A program made the translations under genes and the position numbers. Shown one piece after another: positions 42,327-51,478 of a DNA stretch of 64,000 bases. The notes under the pieces are model-generated. The model had not been told where the DNA came from. It ran no database searches and saw nothing but the letters and a program-made list of their open reading frames with translations. The DNA comes from Clostridia bacterium. Lineage in GTDB: Bacteria; Bacillota; Clostridia; Oscillospirales; CAG-272. The stretch lies in NCBI GenBank assembly GCA_017482055.1, contig JAFUOH010000019.1:1-64000 (forward strand). Direction: 5' to 3'. Within the stretch, counting starts at the first letter, position 1; every line of letters starts with the position of its first letter.

Positions 42327-43838
42327 ATGGCAAAGCTTTGCGAGCTGACACGTAAGGTCGGCATTACCGGAACAAATCTTGAGGGCTTTAATATCGAGTG
42401 CGGAACACTTCGCACAAATTCACTTGAATGCAGGGATGGCGACACCTTTATTTGCATAAAAGGCGGGAAGGTGGACGGTCACGATTTCATCTGCACCGCC
42501 GTGGAGCATGGCGCACGGCTTATCGTGTGCGAGCGCGTGACATCATATCTTGAGGCGCATCCCGAAATACCGTACATAACGGTTGAAAATACACGTCTCG
42601 CCTCGGCGCATATGTGGAATGAGCAGTGCGGCAGACCTTCCGAGCGCCTGATACTTGTGGCGGTCACGGGAACCAACGGCAAGACCTCCACCACATATTT
42701 CCTTCGTGAGATATTCAAGAGAGCAGGCTACGTAACGGGAGTCATCGGGACGGTGCGTTGCCTTGTGGGAGATGAAGCGGTCGTTCTTTCGGACAGTGCC
42801 GAGTCGCATGTCAACTCCATGACCACCCCCACTCCCGATAAACTCTACCCCATGCTTTCGCATATGGCGGATGCGGGTGTTGAGATAGTGTTTATGGAAG
42901 CCTCGTCCCATTCGCTCTCGCAGTACCGTCTGGATCCGCTTCGCTTCACCGTGGGCATCTTTACGGGTCTCACGCAGGATCACCTCGATTATCACGGCGA
43001 TATGGAAGAGTATTACCGTGCCAAGCGCAGGCTGTTTTCGCTTTGCGGGGTAGCGGTGATCAACGCAGATGACAGCTATGCACTGCGGCTTGCATCGGAG
43101 ATCGTTATACCATCGGTCACCTGCTCAGCACAGGGCAGAGCCGCGACGTATTCCGCTTCTGAAGCGGTATGCGACGCTCCCGATGGAATAGCGTACACAT
43201 TTCGTGATAAGAATGAGTATTACAGGCTGACCTGTCCTGTGGCGGGCGGCTTTACAGTGTCAAATACTCTTGCGGCGGCAAGCTGTGCAAGACTGTTTGC
43301 AATTAAGCCCGATATTATTGCCGAGGCGCTCGGTGAGTGTCCGCAGATACCCGGTCGTATGGAGCGTGTTTCGCTTCCCGATGGGTGTGACTTTGAGATA
43401 TTCATCGACTACGCACACACGCCCGATGCGCTTGAAAATGTGCTTCACACACTGCTTGCGATGAAAAAGCCCGACGGGCGGCTTGTGGCGGTGTTTGGCT
43501 GCGGCGGCGACCGCGATAAGTCAAAGCGCCCGATAATGGGCAGGATAGCTACCACTCTTGCAAACCTTACCGTCATCACGGGAGATAACAGTCGTACGGA
43601 AAATCCGCGTTCCATAATCTGCGATATATTAAGGGGAGCGGCGGAGGGCGCCGATTGTAAGGTCGTTGAGCGACGTGATAAGGCAATAAGCTACGTAATT
43701 GAAAATCATCGCCCCGGGGATGTGATACTCCTCGCGGGTAAGGGTCACGAGGACTATGAAATAGATGCTCTCGGAAAGCATCCGTTCTCGGAGATCGAAA
43801 TAATCCGCGAGACAGCTTTGCGGATATGCGGCGGGTGA
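42327..43838 (+). CDS. murE: UDP-MurNAc-tripeptide ligase MurE (meso-DAP type)
   Basis: MurE adds the third residue of the peptidoglycan stem peptide. The 503-residue protein has the ATP loop AVTGTNGKTSTTYFLREIF, TTPTPDKL, EASSHSLSQYRLDPL, THxHLDYHG-type TQDHLDYHGD, FIDYAHTPDALENVL and ITGDNSRTENP. The last corresponds to DNPR-E/DP; Arg at that place is the hallmark of meso-diaminopimelate-adding enzymes, agreeing with dapL in this window. The ATG at 42327 follows AAAGGGGAAGGG; the frame extends seven codons upstream. murF follows. Confidence 0.95.
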   Translation: MAKLCELTRKVGITGTNLEGFNIECGTLRTNSLECRDGDTFICIKGGKVDGHDFICTAVEHGARLIVCERVTSYLEAHPEIPYITVENTRLASAHMWNEQCGRPSERLILVAVTGTNGKTSTTYFLREIFKRAGYVTGVIGTVRCLVGDEAVVLSDSAESHVNSMTTPTPDKLYPMLSHMADAGVEIVFMEASSHSLSQYRLDPLRFTVGIFTGLTQDHLDYHGDMEEYYRAKRRLFSLCGVAVINADDSYALRLASEIVIPSVTCSAQGRAATYSASEAVCDAPDGIAYTFRDKNEYYRLTCPVAGGFTVSNTLAAASCARLFAIKPDIIAEALGECPQIPGRMERVSLPDGCDFEIFIDYAHTPDALENVLHTLLAMKKPDGRLVAVFGCGGDRDKSKRPIMGRIATTLANLTVITGDNSRTENPRSIICDILRGAAEGADCKVVERRDKAISYVIENHRPGDVILLAGKGHEDYEIDALGKHPFSEIEIIRETALRICGG

Positions 43839-43871
43839 ACCGCCTTCAAACAACAGAAAGGAACGGGCAAA

Positions 43872-45305
43872 ATGGGCATAAAGTATAAAAAAGCGGTGTT
43901 TGATACAATGGAGCTTGCACGCATTCTCGGCGTTTCCTGCTCGGTAGCCTATGATATAACCTCGATCGTGACCGATTCGCGTGAGAGTGAGTCGGGAGCT
44001 CTATTTGTGGCTATAAAGGGCGAACGCTTTGATGGGCACGATTTTATCTCGCAGGCGCTGTCGCGCGGCGCCGCGGCAGTTCTTGCCGAGCGCATGCCCG
44101 AGGGACTTGACGAAGAGCAAGCGGCACGTGTACTCGTGACGGAAAGCTCGGTTGAGGCGCTCGGTAAGGTTGCAGGTGCGTACAAGGCTCGCATTCATCC
44201 GCGCACCGTGGCTGTCACCGGAAGCGTTGGCAAAACCACCACAAAGGAGTTTGTCTATGCGGTGGCGGGAGCAAAATATCTCGCCCACAAGACTGTCGGC
44301 AACTTCAACAATGAGATAGGTATGCCGCTGTCGGTGCTCGATATGCCCGAGACCACGCAGGTGTGCGTGCTTGAAATGGGTATGAGCGGACTGGGGGAGA
44401 TCTCCAGAATGACTCGTGTGGCAAAGCCGGACATTGCGCTCATTACCAATATCGGAAATTCCCATATAGAAAATCTCGGCTCCAGAGAAAATATCTGTCG
44501 TGCAAAGCTTGAGATCACCGAGGGCGTGCCAGAGGACGGATATGTGATCCTCAACGCCGACGAACCAATGCTGTTCGCACAGAAGGGAAAGCTTAAGCAG
44601 AAGCTTATCTTTGTTTCGCTTCAGAATCCGCAGGCAGATTACCGTGCGCTCAATATCCGTGAGTATGAGGGCAGTACCGAGTTTGACCTGGTGGCGGGCA
44701 GACGTGTGGTCACCAATGTGCGTATTCCCTGCATCGGACGGCATAATGTATATGACGCCACCTATGCATTTGTGGTCGGTATACTTCTCGGAATGGACGA
44801 CGATGAGATCAAGCGCGGACTTATGTCCTTCCGCAACACCGGAATGAGACAGAATATCTACGAATACGGCGGAATTACCATTATAGAGGACTGCTACAAC
44901 GCAGGTCCCGAGTCCATGAAGGCGGCTGTTGAAGTGCTGGCACGCCTTGCGGATAAGAATCATTGCCGCAGTGTGGCGGTGCTTGGCGACATGCGTGAGC
45001 TGGGCGAATATTCAAAGCAGCTTCACATGGAGGTTGGAACGCTTGTGGCGTCGAGACATATCTCAAATCTTGTGACCTTTGGCAGAGAGGCGGAAAATAT
45101 TGCTCTCGGCGCTATCAACCATGCGCTGAAGCCTGAAAATATCAGTATAAACACAAACATCGAAAATGTGCAGGCTACGGCTCGGACCGTATATGAGCTT
45201 GTGAGCCGCGGAGACGCGGTACTCTTCAAAGCCAGCCGCGCGGTACGCCTTGAGCGTGTGATCGAGGAATTGAAGCAGCTTATTGACGCGGATATGGATA
45301 AATGA
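43872..45305 (+). CDS. murF: UDP-MurNAc-tripeptide:D-Ala-D-Ala ligase MurF
   Basis: MurF adds D-Ala-D-Ala to complete the cytoplasmic pentapeptide. At 477 residues it shows VTDSRESESGALFVAIKGERFDGHDFI, the ATP loop AVTGSVGKTTTKEFV, GNFNNEIGMPLSVL, VLEMGMSGLGEISRMT, NIGNSHIENLGS and IIEDCYNAGPESMKAAVEVL. All domains (N-terminal substrate, central ATPase, C-terminal ligase) are complete. GAAAGGAACGGGC precedes the ATG. It lies between murE and mraY in standard order. Confidence 0.95.
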   Translation: MGIKYKKAVFDTMELARILGVSCSVAYDITSIVTDSRESESGALFVAIKGERFDGHDFISQALSRGAAAVLAERMPEGLDEEQAARVLVTESSVEALGKVAGAYKARIHPRTVAVTGSVGKTTTKEFVYAVAGAKYLAHKTVGNFNNEIGMPLSVLDMPETTQVCVLEMGMSGLGEISRMTRVAKPDIALITNIGNSHIENLGSRENICRAKLEITEGVPEDGYVILNADEPMLFAQKGKLKQKLIFVSLQNPQADYRALNIREYEGSTEFDLVAGRRVVTNVRIPCIGRHNVYDATYAFVVGILLGMDDDEIKRGLMSFRNTGMRQNIYEYGGITIIEDCYNAGPESMKAAVEVLARLADKNHCRSVAVLGDMRELGEYSKQLHMEVGTLVASRHISNLVTFGREAENIALGAINHALKPENISINTNIENVQATARTVYELVSRGDAVLFKASRAVRLERVIEELKQLIDADMDK

Positions 45306-45321
45306 GTGTGAGGTAACGGCT

Positions 45322-46314
45322 ATGAAGACTACAATGATCGCGTATTTTATTCCCGTGATCGCGGCGACATTTATTATAACAGCTATATCCGCAAGGATTC
45401 TTATACCGAAACTAAAGAGCATGAAGCTCGGACAGCAGATACTCGATATCGGTCCGCGCTGGCATAAAAGCAAGGAAGGTACTCCCACAATGGGCGGTAT
45501 CAGCTTCATTATCGCTTCCATGCTCGTGTTTATCGCGTCCGTCATCGCTATGGTCATGACCGATAACGGTGAAGGTGTTGAAAAGCTTATCATCGTTATG
45601 CTGTTTGCGGCGATAAGCGGCGCAATCGGTGTCGTGGATGATCTTACCAAGTTTAAAAATCACCGCAATGAGGGACTTACCGCGTCGCAGAAGTATCTTC
45701 TCCAGCTTGTTTCGGCGGGACTGCTGCTTGCGGCGCTCAAGCTGACGGGAAATCTTACCACCGAGCTTCGCATACCGTTTGCTGACGTTACAATAGAGCT
45801 TGGAATATTCTACTACATCTTTTCCATACTGCTCATTACGGGTATCGTGAACGCTGTGAACCTTACCGACGGCATCGACGGCCTTGCAAGCAGTGTGACT
45901 CTTGCGGCGGGCGCATTTTTCGCTGTAGCGGGATTTGTGCTGGAGGCGCTTCCCGTTACGGTAGCGTCGGGTATCACCATGGGCGCGTGCCTCGGATTCC
46001 TTGTGTATAATTTCTATCCTGCGCGTGTGTTCATGGGCGACACGGGCTCGCTGTTCCTCGGCGGACTCGCGGTCGGCATGGCATATATGATCGATAACCC
46101 GCTTATTATCGTGGTGGTGGGCATCGTTTACATCATGGAGGCGGCATCCGTTATTCTTCAAGTGGGCTGTTACAAGCTTACCAAAAAACGTATATTCAAA
46201 ATGGCGCCGATACATCATCACTTTGAAAAGTGCGGCTGGTCGGAGCTCAAAATAGTGGGCGTGTTCTCGCTTATAACCGTACTTGCGGGAGTTCTTGCAT
46301 ATTTCGGAATTTAA
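45322..46314 (+). CDS. mraY: Phospho-MurNAc-pentapeptide transferase MraY
   Basis: MraY transfers phospho-MurNAc-pentapeptide to undecaprenyl phosphate, forming lipid I on the inner membrane face. The 330-residue protein has about ten membrane helices and the catalytic motifs KEGTPTMGGISF, GVVDDLTKFKNHRNEGLTASQK, NLTDGIDGLASS, FMGDTGSLFLGGLA and the MAPIHHHFEKCGWSE histidine loop. The ATG at 45322 follows GAGG by 8 nt. In most genomes murD comes next; here an FtsW-type gene follows instead. Confidence 0.95.
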   Translation: MKTTMIAYFIPVIAATFIITAISARILIPKLKSMKLGQQILDIGPRWHKSKEGTPTMGGISFIIASMLVFIASVIAMVMTDNGEGVEKLIIVMLFAAISGAIGVVDDLTKFKNHRNEGLTASQKYLLQLVSAGLLLAALKLTGNLTTELRIPFADVTIELGIFYYIFSILLITGIVNAVNLTDGIDGLASSVTLAAGAFFAVAGFVLEALPVTVASGITMGACLGFLVYNFYPARVFMGDTGSLFLGGLAVGMAYMIDNPLIIVVVGIVYIMEAASVILQVGCYKLTKKRIFKMAPIHHHFEKCGWSELKIVGVFSLITVLAGVLAYFGI

Positions 46315-46335
46315 GTATTATCGGAGGTGATCTGT

Positions 46336-47883
46336 TTGCACGACGACAAGAGAAATTACTACTACCGTCAGAATAATAACAGCGGCAGCGGGCGTGCGAA
46401 CGCGACACCGCAGCAAAACCGCGAGTCGGCACAGCCCGGCCGTAATGCGGGTAATTACACGCGACAAAATGGTTCCGCCGCATCACAGAGGAGCTCTTCG
46501 GGACAGAATCCCGCAAGAGGCAATACGCCGCAGATGCAGGCGCGCCGTACCATAAAAGCGAACGGCACCCAGACGACCGCGCGCAGACAGACGACATCGC
46601 GTCAAACGTCGGCGCGACAGAATACAGCAGTACCGCGCACATCGGCGATGCAGCCTGCGGGAACGGCTTCCGTATCTGCAGCCGGAAATCAGTCGGGCGG
46701 CACGCTCGCTTGGCTTAAAAAGACCTTCGCGGTGGATCGTACGGTGCTCGAAAAACGTGACCTTGTACGTGAACAGGGAAGCATTGACTATGTGTTTTTG
46801 GTGCTCGTACTCATATTGCTTGCGTTCGGTACCATCATGGTGTACTCCGCAAGCTATGTGTACTCCAAAAATAAATACGATGACAGCTATTATATCATCT
46901 TCCGACAGTTTATTTTCATTGTCGTAGGCTTTATCGGTATGGGCTTTGCAACCTGGTTCAAGCCCGAGTGGTACAAGCGGTTTTCCGTACCGTTCTACAT
47001 CGTGTGCTTCTTCCTGCTTTGCCTTGTACCTATAATCGGCGTTGAGCGAAACGGTGCAAAGCGCTGGCTTGACCTCGGATTTACCGATATTCAGCCCTCC
47101 GAGTTTATGAAGCTGGGTTTGGTGCTCATGCTGGCATGGTTCTGCGATCGCTACTATGAGCGTGCGACAGACAAATCAAATCTCATGCGCTCCTCATTTT
47201 TCGGCACCTTTGTTCCGCTTGTCATCACCGGCATCGCATGTCTGCTTGTTGTTATCGAGAAGCATCTTTCGGGAACGATCATTATGTTCATGATCGGTAT
47301 CATCATTATTTTCGCCAGCGGCACTCCGCTTCGACTGCTGATCGGAATGGGCGCTGCGGGTGTGGTCGTTCTCGGTATATTCAGCCTGGTCACACCATAC
47401 ACCAAACGACGCATTGACATTTGGCTTCACCCCGAAAACGACCCGCAAGGCGCAGGCTACCAGACTCTCCAAGGTCTCTATGCCATCGGTTCGGGCGGCC
47501 TGTTCGGCGAGGGGCTCGGTGAGAGCTATCAGAAGCATATGTTCGTGTCACAGCCGCAGAACGACTTTATTTTTACCATAGTATGCGAGGAGCTGGGCTT
47601 CATAGGCGCTTTGGCGGTAATATTGCTGTTCGTTCTGTTTGCGTGGCGGGGATTTATTATCGCGATGAAGGCACCGGACACCTATTCTTCTTTGGTTGTT
47701 ATAGGCATCGTAGGCAAGGTGGTGCTTCAAGCGCTGCTCAATATAGCAGTGGTCACAAACTCCATCCCCAACACGGGCATCTCGCTGCCGTTCTTCTCAT
47801 ACGGCGGCTCGTCTCTGTGCGTGCTGATGGTCGAGATGGGAATAGTATTGTCGATCTCGCGCTTCTCAAAACAGCAAAAATAG
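46336..47883 (+). CDS. SEDS-family FtsW/SpoVE glycosyltransferase with long disordered N-terminus
   Basis: A SEDS polymerase that joins lipid II into glycan strands with its class B PBP partner. The core (about 145-510, ten membrane helices) has YVFLVLVLILLAFGTIMVYSAS, QPSEFMKLGLVLMLAWF, IEKHLSGTIIMFMIG, the GYQTLQGLYAIGSGGLFGEGLGES loop with QPQNDFIFTIVCEELGF, and the terminal LPFFSYGGSSL. About 125 residues of Gln-, Arg-, Ser-, Thr- and Asn-rich low-complexity sequence precede the first helix, which is unusual. The TTG at 46336 is preceded by GGAGGTGAT. FtsW and SpoVE cannot be told apart from sequence. Confidence 0.92.
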   Translation: MHDDKRNYYYRQNNNSGSGRANATPQQNRESAQPGRNAGNYTRQNGSAASQRSSSGQNPARGNTPQMQARRTIKANGTQTTARRQTTSRQTSARQNTAVPRTSAMQPAGTASVSAAGNQSGGTLAWLKKTFAVDRTVLEKRDLVREQGSIDYVFLVLVLILLAFGTIMVYSASYVYSKNKYDDSYYIIFRQFIFIVVGFIGMGFATWFKPEWYKRFSVPFYIVCFFLLCLVPIIGVERNGAKRWLDLGFTDIQPSEFMKLGLVLMLAWFCDRYYERATDKSNLMRSSFFGTFVPLVITGIACLLVVIEKHLSGTIIMFMIGIIIIFASGTPLRLLIGMGAAGVVVLGIFSLVTPYTKRRIDIWLHPENDPQGAGYQTLQGLYAIGSGGLFGEGLGESYQKHMFVSQPQNDFIFTIVCEELGFIGALAVILLFVLFAWRGFIIAMKAPDTYSSLVVIGIVGKVVLQALLNIAVVTNSIPNTGISLPFFSYGGSSLCVLMVEMGIVLSISRFSKQQK

Positions 47884-47912
47884 CGAAAATCGAATAGAAG
47901 AGGACACAAACA

Positions 47913-49034
47913 GTGAAAGTTTTAATGACCGGCGGCGGTACCGGCGGACACGTCAATCCCGCTATAGCCATCGCCAACAGTATACGCGAAAATCAGCCCG
48001 ACTCGGTGATTGAGTTCGTGGGCACTTCCCACGGTATCGAAAATAAACTGGTACCGAAGGAAGGGTATAAATTACACCATGTTGAGGTACAGGGCTTCAA
48101 GCGCAAGCTGACACCCTACAACATAAAATCCGCATGGCTTGCGTTTACCTCGCCTATGAAAGCGAAGAAGCTCCTGCGTGAGTTTAAACCCGATCTCGTG
48201 GTGGGGACAGGCGGATACGTCTGCTGGCCGCTTTTGAAGGCGGCATCGTCCATGGGTATTCCCACGGCTATACATGAGTCGAATGCCATTCCGGGTGTGG
48301 CTGTAAAGATGCTGGCGCGTTATGTTGACCGCATCTATGTAAACTTCGATGCTACCGCCGCGGCGCTCGGTGATGCATACGGCGACAAGATCGTAAAGGT
48401 CGGAAATCCCATAAAGCCCGAGTTTTCTTCTCTTGATTACAAAGAGGCGAGACGCAAGCTTGGTATCGACGGAAAATATTCGCAGCTGCTCCTTTCTTAC
48501 GGCGGCAGTATGGGCGCGGAGAAGGTCAACGACGAGATGCTTGACTTCATGCGCGACTACACGAAGAATCATCCCGAGGTGTTCCATATCCATGCTACAG
48601 GTGCTATCGAATACGAAGCCGCGACTGCTAAAGCGCAGGAATACGGGTTGACCGGATATGAAAACATACAGATAAACGAATATATCTACAACATGCCGGA
48701 GCTTATGGCGGCGGCGGACGTGGTTGTCAGCCGTGCGGGAGCCATGACGCTTTCGGAGCTTGCGGCGCTAAAAAAATGCTGTGTGCTGATACCGTCGCCT
48801 CATGTGGCGGACAATCACCAGTACAAAAACGCAAAGGTTCTTGCAGATGTCGGTGCGGCGCTTCTGTTTGAAGAAAAGGAGCTAACGGACGGTAAGCTCA
48901 CCGCGGCGCTGTCAGCACTGCTCGGCGACCGTGACAAGCGTGCGGCAATGTCGAAAAATATCGCAGAATTTGCGCTTCCGGACGCAAATCGGAGCATATA
49001 TTTCGATCTTCTGCGGCTTGCAGGTAAAAAATAA
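47913..49034 (+). CDS. murG: Lipid II synthase MurG
   Basis: MurG adds GlcNAc to lipid I at the inner membrane face. The 373-residue GT-B protein has the N-terminal GGGTGGHVNPAIAIAN, VGTGGYVCWPLLKAA, IHESNAIPGVAVKML, LLSYGGSMGAEKVND (UDP-GlcNAc site), VSRAGAMTLSELAAL and IPSPHVADNHQYKNAKVL. The GTG start at 47913 follows AGAGGAC by 8 nt; an in-frame ATG four codons later is less well placed. The GSMGAEKVN form of the family GGSQGA motif is slightly unusual. divIB follows after a promoter. Confidence 0.95.
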   Translation: MKVLMTGGGTGGHVNPAIAIANSIRENQPDSVIEFVGTSHGIENKLVPKEGYKLHHVEVQGFKRKLTPYNIKSAWLAFTSPMKAKKLLREFKPDLVVGTGGYVCWPLLKAASSMGIPTAIHESNAIPGVAVKMLARYVDRIYVNFDATAAALGDAYGDKIVKVGNPIKPEFSSLDYKEARRKLGIDGKYSQLLLSYGGSMGAEKVNDEMLDFMRDYTKNHPEVFHIHATGAIEYEAATAKAQEYGLTGYENIQINEYIYNMPELMAAADVVVSRAGAMTLSELAALKKCCVLIPSPHVADNHQYKNAKVLADVGAALLFEEKELTDGKLTAALSALLGDRDKRAAMSKNIAEFALPDANRSIYFDLLRLAGKK

Positions 49035-49086
49035 CGGAATTGTGTGAAAAAATCTGCAAATAATCGCATAAATCGGCGTAAATTAC

Positions 49087-49116
49087 TTGACTTTTTGTGC
49101 AGTGCTATGATATAAT
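49087..49116 (+). promoter_or_regulatory. Internal promoter for divIB-ftsZ
   Basis: TTGACT (49087-49092), an 18-bp spacer and TATAAT (49111-49116) in the 175-bp gap after murG, about 95 nt before divIB. It would let the division genes be transcribed apart from the mur genes. Confidence 0.65.
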
Positions 49117-49209
49117 ATTATAAAGGCGGTATCTTGCCCTCGCGCTGTGCGATGCGGCGGATATCACATAAAATCGTCGGAGAGGACAGCACTCACGGGG
49201 GAGAAGCGT

Positions 49210-50082
49210 ATGAGCCGTTCGAGCGATCGCCGGGAGAGCCGATTCTTTGCCGGTGACGAGCAGGAGCTTGCGCAGATAAAAAGCAAGGAAAGTCTGCAAA
49301 AGTTTCAAAAACACAATCGAACAAGACGGCATTTTTCGAGACTCACATATTTTGTGATATTCGGAGTGCTGACGGCTGTGTTTGTTATCATATGTCTTGC
49401 TGTGTTCTTCCGCATCAAGGAGATCGAGATCGTCGGTTCTTCCCGATATTCAAAGGAGCGGATATTGTCGATCACGGGTATCGAGGAGGGGCTGAGCCTT
49501 TACGAGATTTCAAACTCCGATCTTGAGCCCCTGCGCGGACGGCTTGCGTACATAAAGCAGGCTCGCATTACAAGACAGCTTCCTCACACACTGATAATCA
49601 ACATCACCGAGGATGAGCCCCGATACATGTGCGAACTTTACGGCGAGTACTTTATATTGTCGGACGAGCTTCGGGTGCTTGATCGAGTGTTTGAGCGCTC
49701 AGAGCTTGACGGAATGGGGCTTATCGAGCTGGTGTTTCCCGAGATAAACTCAGCGCTTGTCGGTTATGAGATCGAGTTTGCCGCAGAGGTCTCAGAGCGT
49801 TATGTGACGGCTTACATTGATGCGCTTGAATCGAGTCCGCTGTTTTCTAAAACAACGGCATTCGATCTGCGTGACAGATTTAATTTGGCGCTTATCGCAA
49901 GCGATATTTATCTTATTGATCTCGGAAACGGCGACGAGCTTAATACCAAGCTCACGGCGGTGGCGGGCATGCTTGAGAACGAGGTGTTCTCAGACGGTGT
50001 TCCGGCGACGATTGATGCTAATGATCCCTCGCAGTGCCCCGTCATAAAAAATCCCAACCTTGTGATCGAATTTGACGACTGA
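49210..50082 (+). CDS. Cell division protein DivIB/FtsQ
   Basis: A 290-residue single-pass division protein: a basic cytoplasmic tail (about 1-45), a membrane helix (LTYFVIFGVLTAVFVIICLAVFF), a POTRA domain (about 70-140: IKEIEIVGSSRYSKERILSITGIEEG, IKQARITRQLPHTLIINITEDEP) and an FtsQ/DivIB beta domain. It joins FtsL and DivIC to control septal wall synthesis. The ATG at 49210 follows GGGGGAG by 6 nt; the longer frame from 49147 lacks a site. It lies between murG and ftsZ, where ftsA is usually found in other phyla but is absent here. Confidence 0.9.
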   Translation: MSRSSDRRESRFFAGDEQELAQIKSKESLQKFQKHNRTRRHFSRLTYFVIFGVLTAVFVIICLAVFFRIKEIEIVGSSRYSKERILSITGIEEGLSLYEISNSDLEPLRGRLAYIKQARITRQLPHTLIINITEDEPRYMCELYGEYFILSDELRVLDRVFERSELDGMGLIELVFPEINSALVGYEIEFAAEVSERYVTAYIDALESSPLFSKTTAFDLRDRFNLALIASDIYLIDLGNGDELNTKLTAVAGMLENEVFSDGVPATIDANDPSQCPVIKNPNLVIEFDD

Positions 50083-50137
50083 ATACGTGCGATTTGTGCA
50101 TTAAACGTAAAAAAATATTAAACTTTTTTAAAATCGC

Positions 50138-50166
50138 TTGCAAAAGCGAAGATTTAATATTATTAT
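50138..50166 (+). promoter_or_regulatory. Probable ftsZ promoter
   Basis: TTGCAA (50138-50143), a 17-bp spacer and TATTAT (50161-50166) in an AT-rich stretch. The -35 is the loop of a small hairpin, TCGCTT-GCAA-AAGCGA (50134-50149). Confidence 0.5.
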
Positions 50167-50237
50167 ATTATTATATAATGAGCTTTATATCGAAGGATTT
50201 CGATAATCGGACATAGAAATTTAGGAGGATACTGAAA

Positions 50238-51377
50238 ATGGCATTTGAACTGGACAATAACTTTGGCAATGTAAATATAAAAGTAATCGGTGTCGGCGGC
50301 GGCGGAAACAACGCTGTCAACCGCATGATCGCCGCTAATATGCGCGGTGTGGAGTTTGTCGCTATCAACACTGACAGACAGGCTCTCGCAAGATCCAACG
50401 CGGTCACCAAGATCGATATCGGTGAGAAGATTACGAAAGGTCGCGGCGCAGGTGCGAATCCCGAAATCGGCGCAAGAGCGGCTGAGGAATCCATCGAAGA
50501 GATCAAGAAGATGCTCGAGGGCACCCAGATGGTATTCGTTACCGCAGGTATGGGCGGCGGTACAGGTACCGGCGCGGCTCCCATCGTTGCCAAGACCGCA
50601 AAGGATATGGGCATACTTACCGTCGGCGTTGTAACCAAGCCTTTTGCATTTGAGGGTAAGGTTCGCATGGCGCAGGCTGAAGCAGGTATCAAGAACCTCA
50701 TCGAGGTAGTTGACTCGCTGATCATTGTCCCCAATGAAAGACTCAAGCAGGTATCCGATACAAGAATCACTCTCGTAAACGCATTCGAGGTTGCCGATGA
50801 CGTTCTCCGTCACGGCGTTCAGAGCGTTGCGGAGCTTATAGCAGTTGACGGCTTCATTAACCTCGACTTTGCAGACGTTACCGCTATCATGACAAACGCA
50901 GGCTACGCTCATATGGGCGTTGGCAGTGCAACCGGTAAGGAAAAGGCTGCACTTGCTGCAAAGGCTGCTATTTCCAGTCCTCTGCTCGAGACCTCCATTG
51001 CAGGCGCTCGCGGTATAATCCTCTCCATCACAGGTTCCGCAGACATGACCCTCGAAGATGTTGATACTGCATCGAACATGGTCAAGGACGAGGCTCATAT
51101 TGACGCTAACGTTATCTTCGGTGTGGCATTCGATCCGTCTCTCGAGGACGAGATTCGCATCACCGTTATCGCTACCGGCTTCGACAGTGCTCCCAAGAGC
51201 ATGCAGAACACCATCGAGGCACAGGCTAAGGCTGCCGCAGCAGCACCCGCTCCCGAAGCAAAGAATGAGGAAGAAGCTCCCGCAGAGGCTCCCAAGAAGG
51301 ATCAGGGCGACGAGCTCATCTCAGACGACGATTTCGGCGAGATCCTCGGTATTCTCCGCAATAATAAAGGCAGATAA
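50238..51377 (+). CDS. ftsZ: Cell division protein FtsZ
   Basis: FtsZ is the tubulin-like GTPase of the division ring. The 379-residue protein has [15 protein letters not shown], the GTP signature [19 protein letters not shown], the T7 loop [15 protein letters not shown] and the second-domain [19 protein letters not shown] variable acidic, Ala-rich linker (about 335-360) leads to a C-terminal peptide [14 protein letters not shown], which is the partner-binding tail in divergent form (consensus has IPxFLR). AGGAGG precedes the ATG. It closes the cluster with a strong terminator. Confidence 0.97.
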   Translation: MAFELDNNFGNVNIKVIGVGGGGNNAVNRMIAANMRGVEFVAINTDRQALARSNAVTKIDIGEKITKGRGAGANPEIGARAAEESIEEIKKMLEGTQMVFVTAGMGGGTGTGAAPIVAKTAKDMGILTVGVVTKPFAFEGKVRMAQAEAGIKNLIEVVDSLIIVPNERLKQVSDTRITLVNAFEVADDVLRHGVQSVAELIAVDGFINLDFADVTAIMTNAGYAHMGVGSATGKEKAALAAKAAISSPLLETSIAGARGIILSITGSADMTLEDVDTASNMVKDEAHIDANVIFGVAFDPSLEDEIRITVIATGFDSAPKSMQNTIEAQAKAAAAAPAPEAKNEEEAPAEAPKKDQGDELISDDDFGEILGILRNNKGR

Positions 51378-51379
51378 GA

Positions 51380-51409
51380 AAAAAGCCGCGCTCAGCGCGG
51401 CTTTTTTTA
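51380..51409 (+). terminator. Terminator of ftsZ
   Basis: A GC-rich stem of about 12 bp (51380-51391 with 51395-51406) with a TCA loop and T8 run. Confidence 0.9.
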
Positions 51410-51444
51410 TGATTTTGAAGATCTCTCGATGATTCGAAAATTGA

Positions 51445-51475
51445 AATGCTCCCGAGGGCTATTTTCGGGAGCATT
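51445..51475 (-). terminator. Terminator of the AI-2E family permease gene
   Basis: AATGCTCCCGA (51445-51455) and TCGGGAGCATT (51465-51475) form a perfect 11-bp stem just beyond the reverse gene's stop; T-rich sequence follows on the reverse strand. Confidence 0.7.
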
Positions 51476-51478
51476 CGA

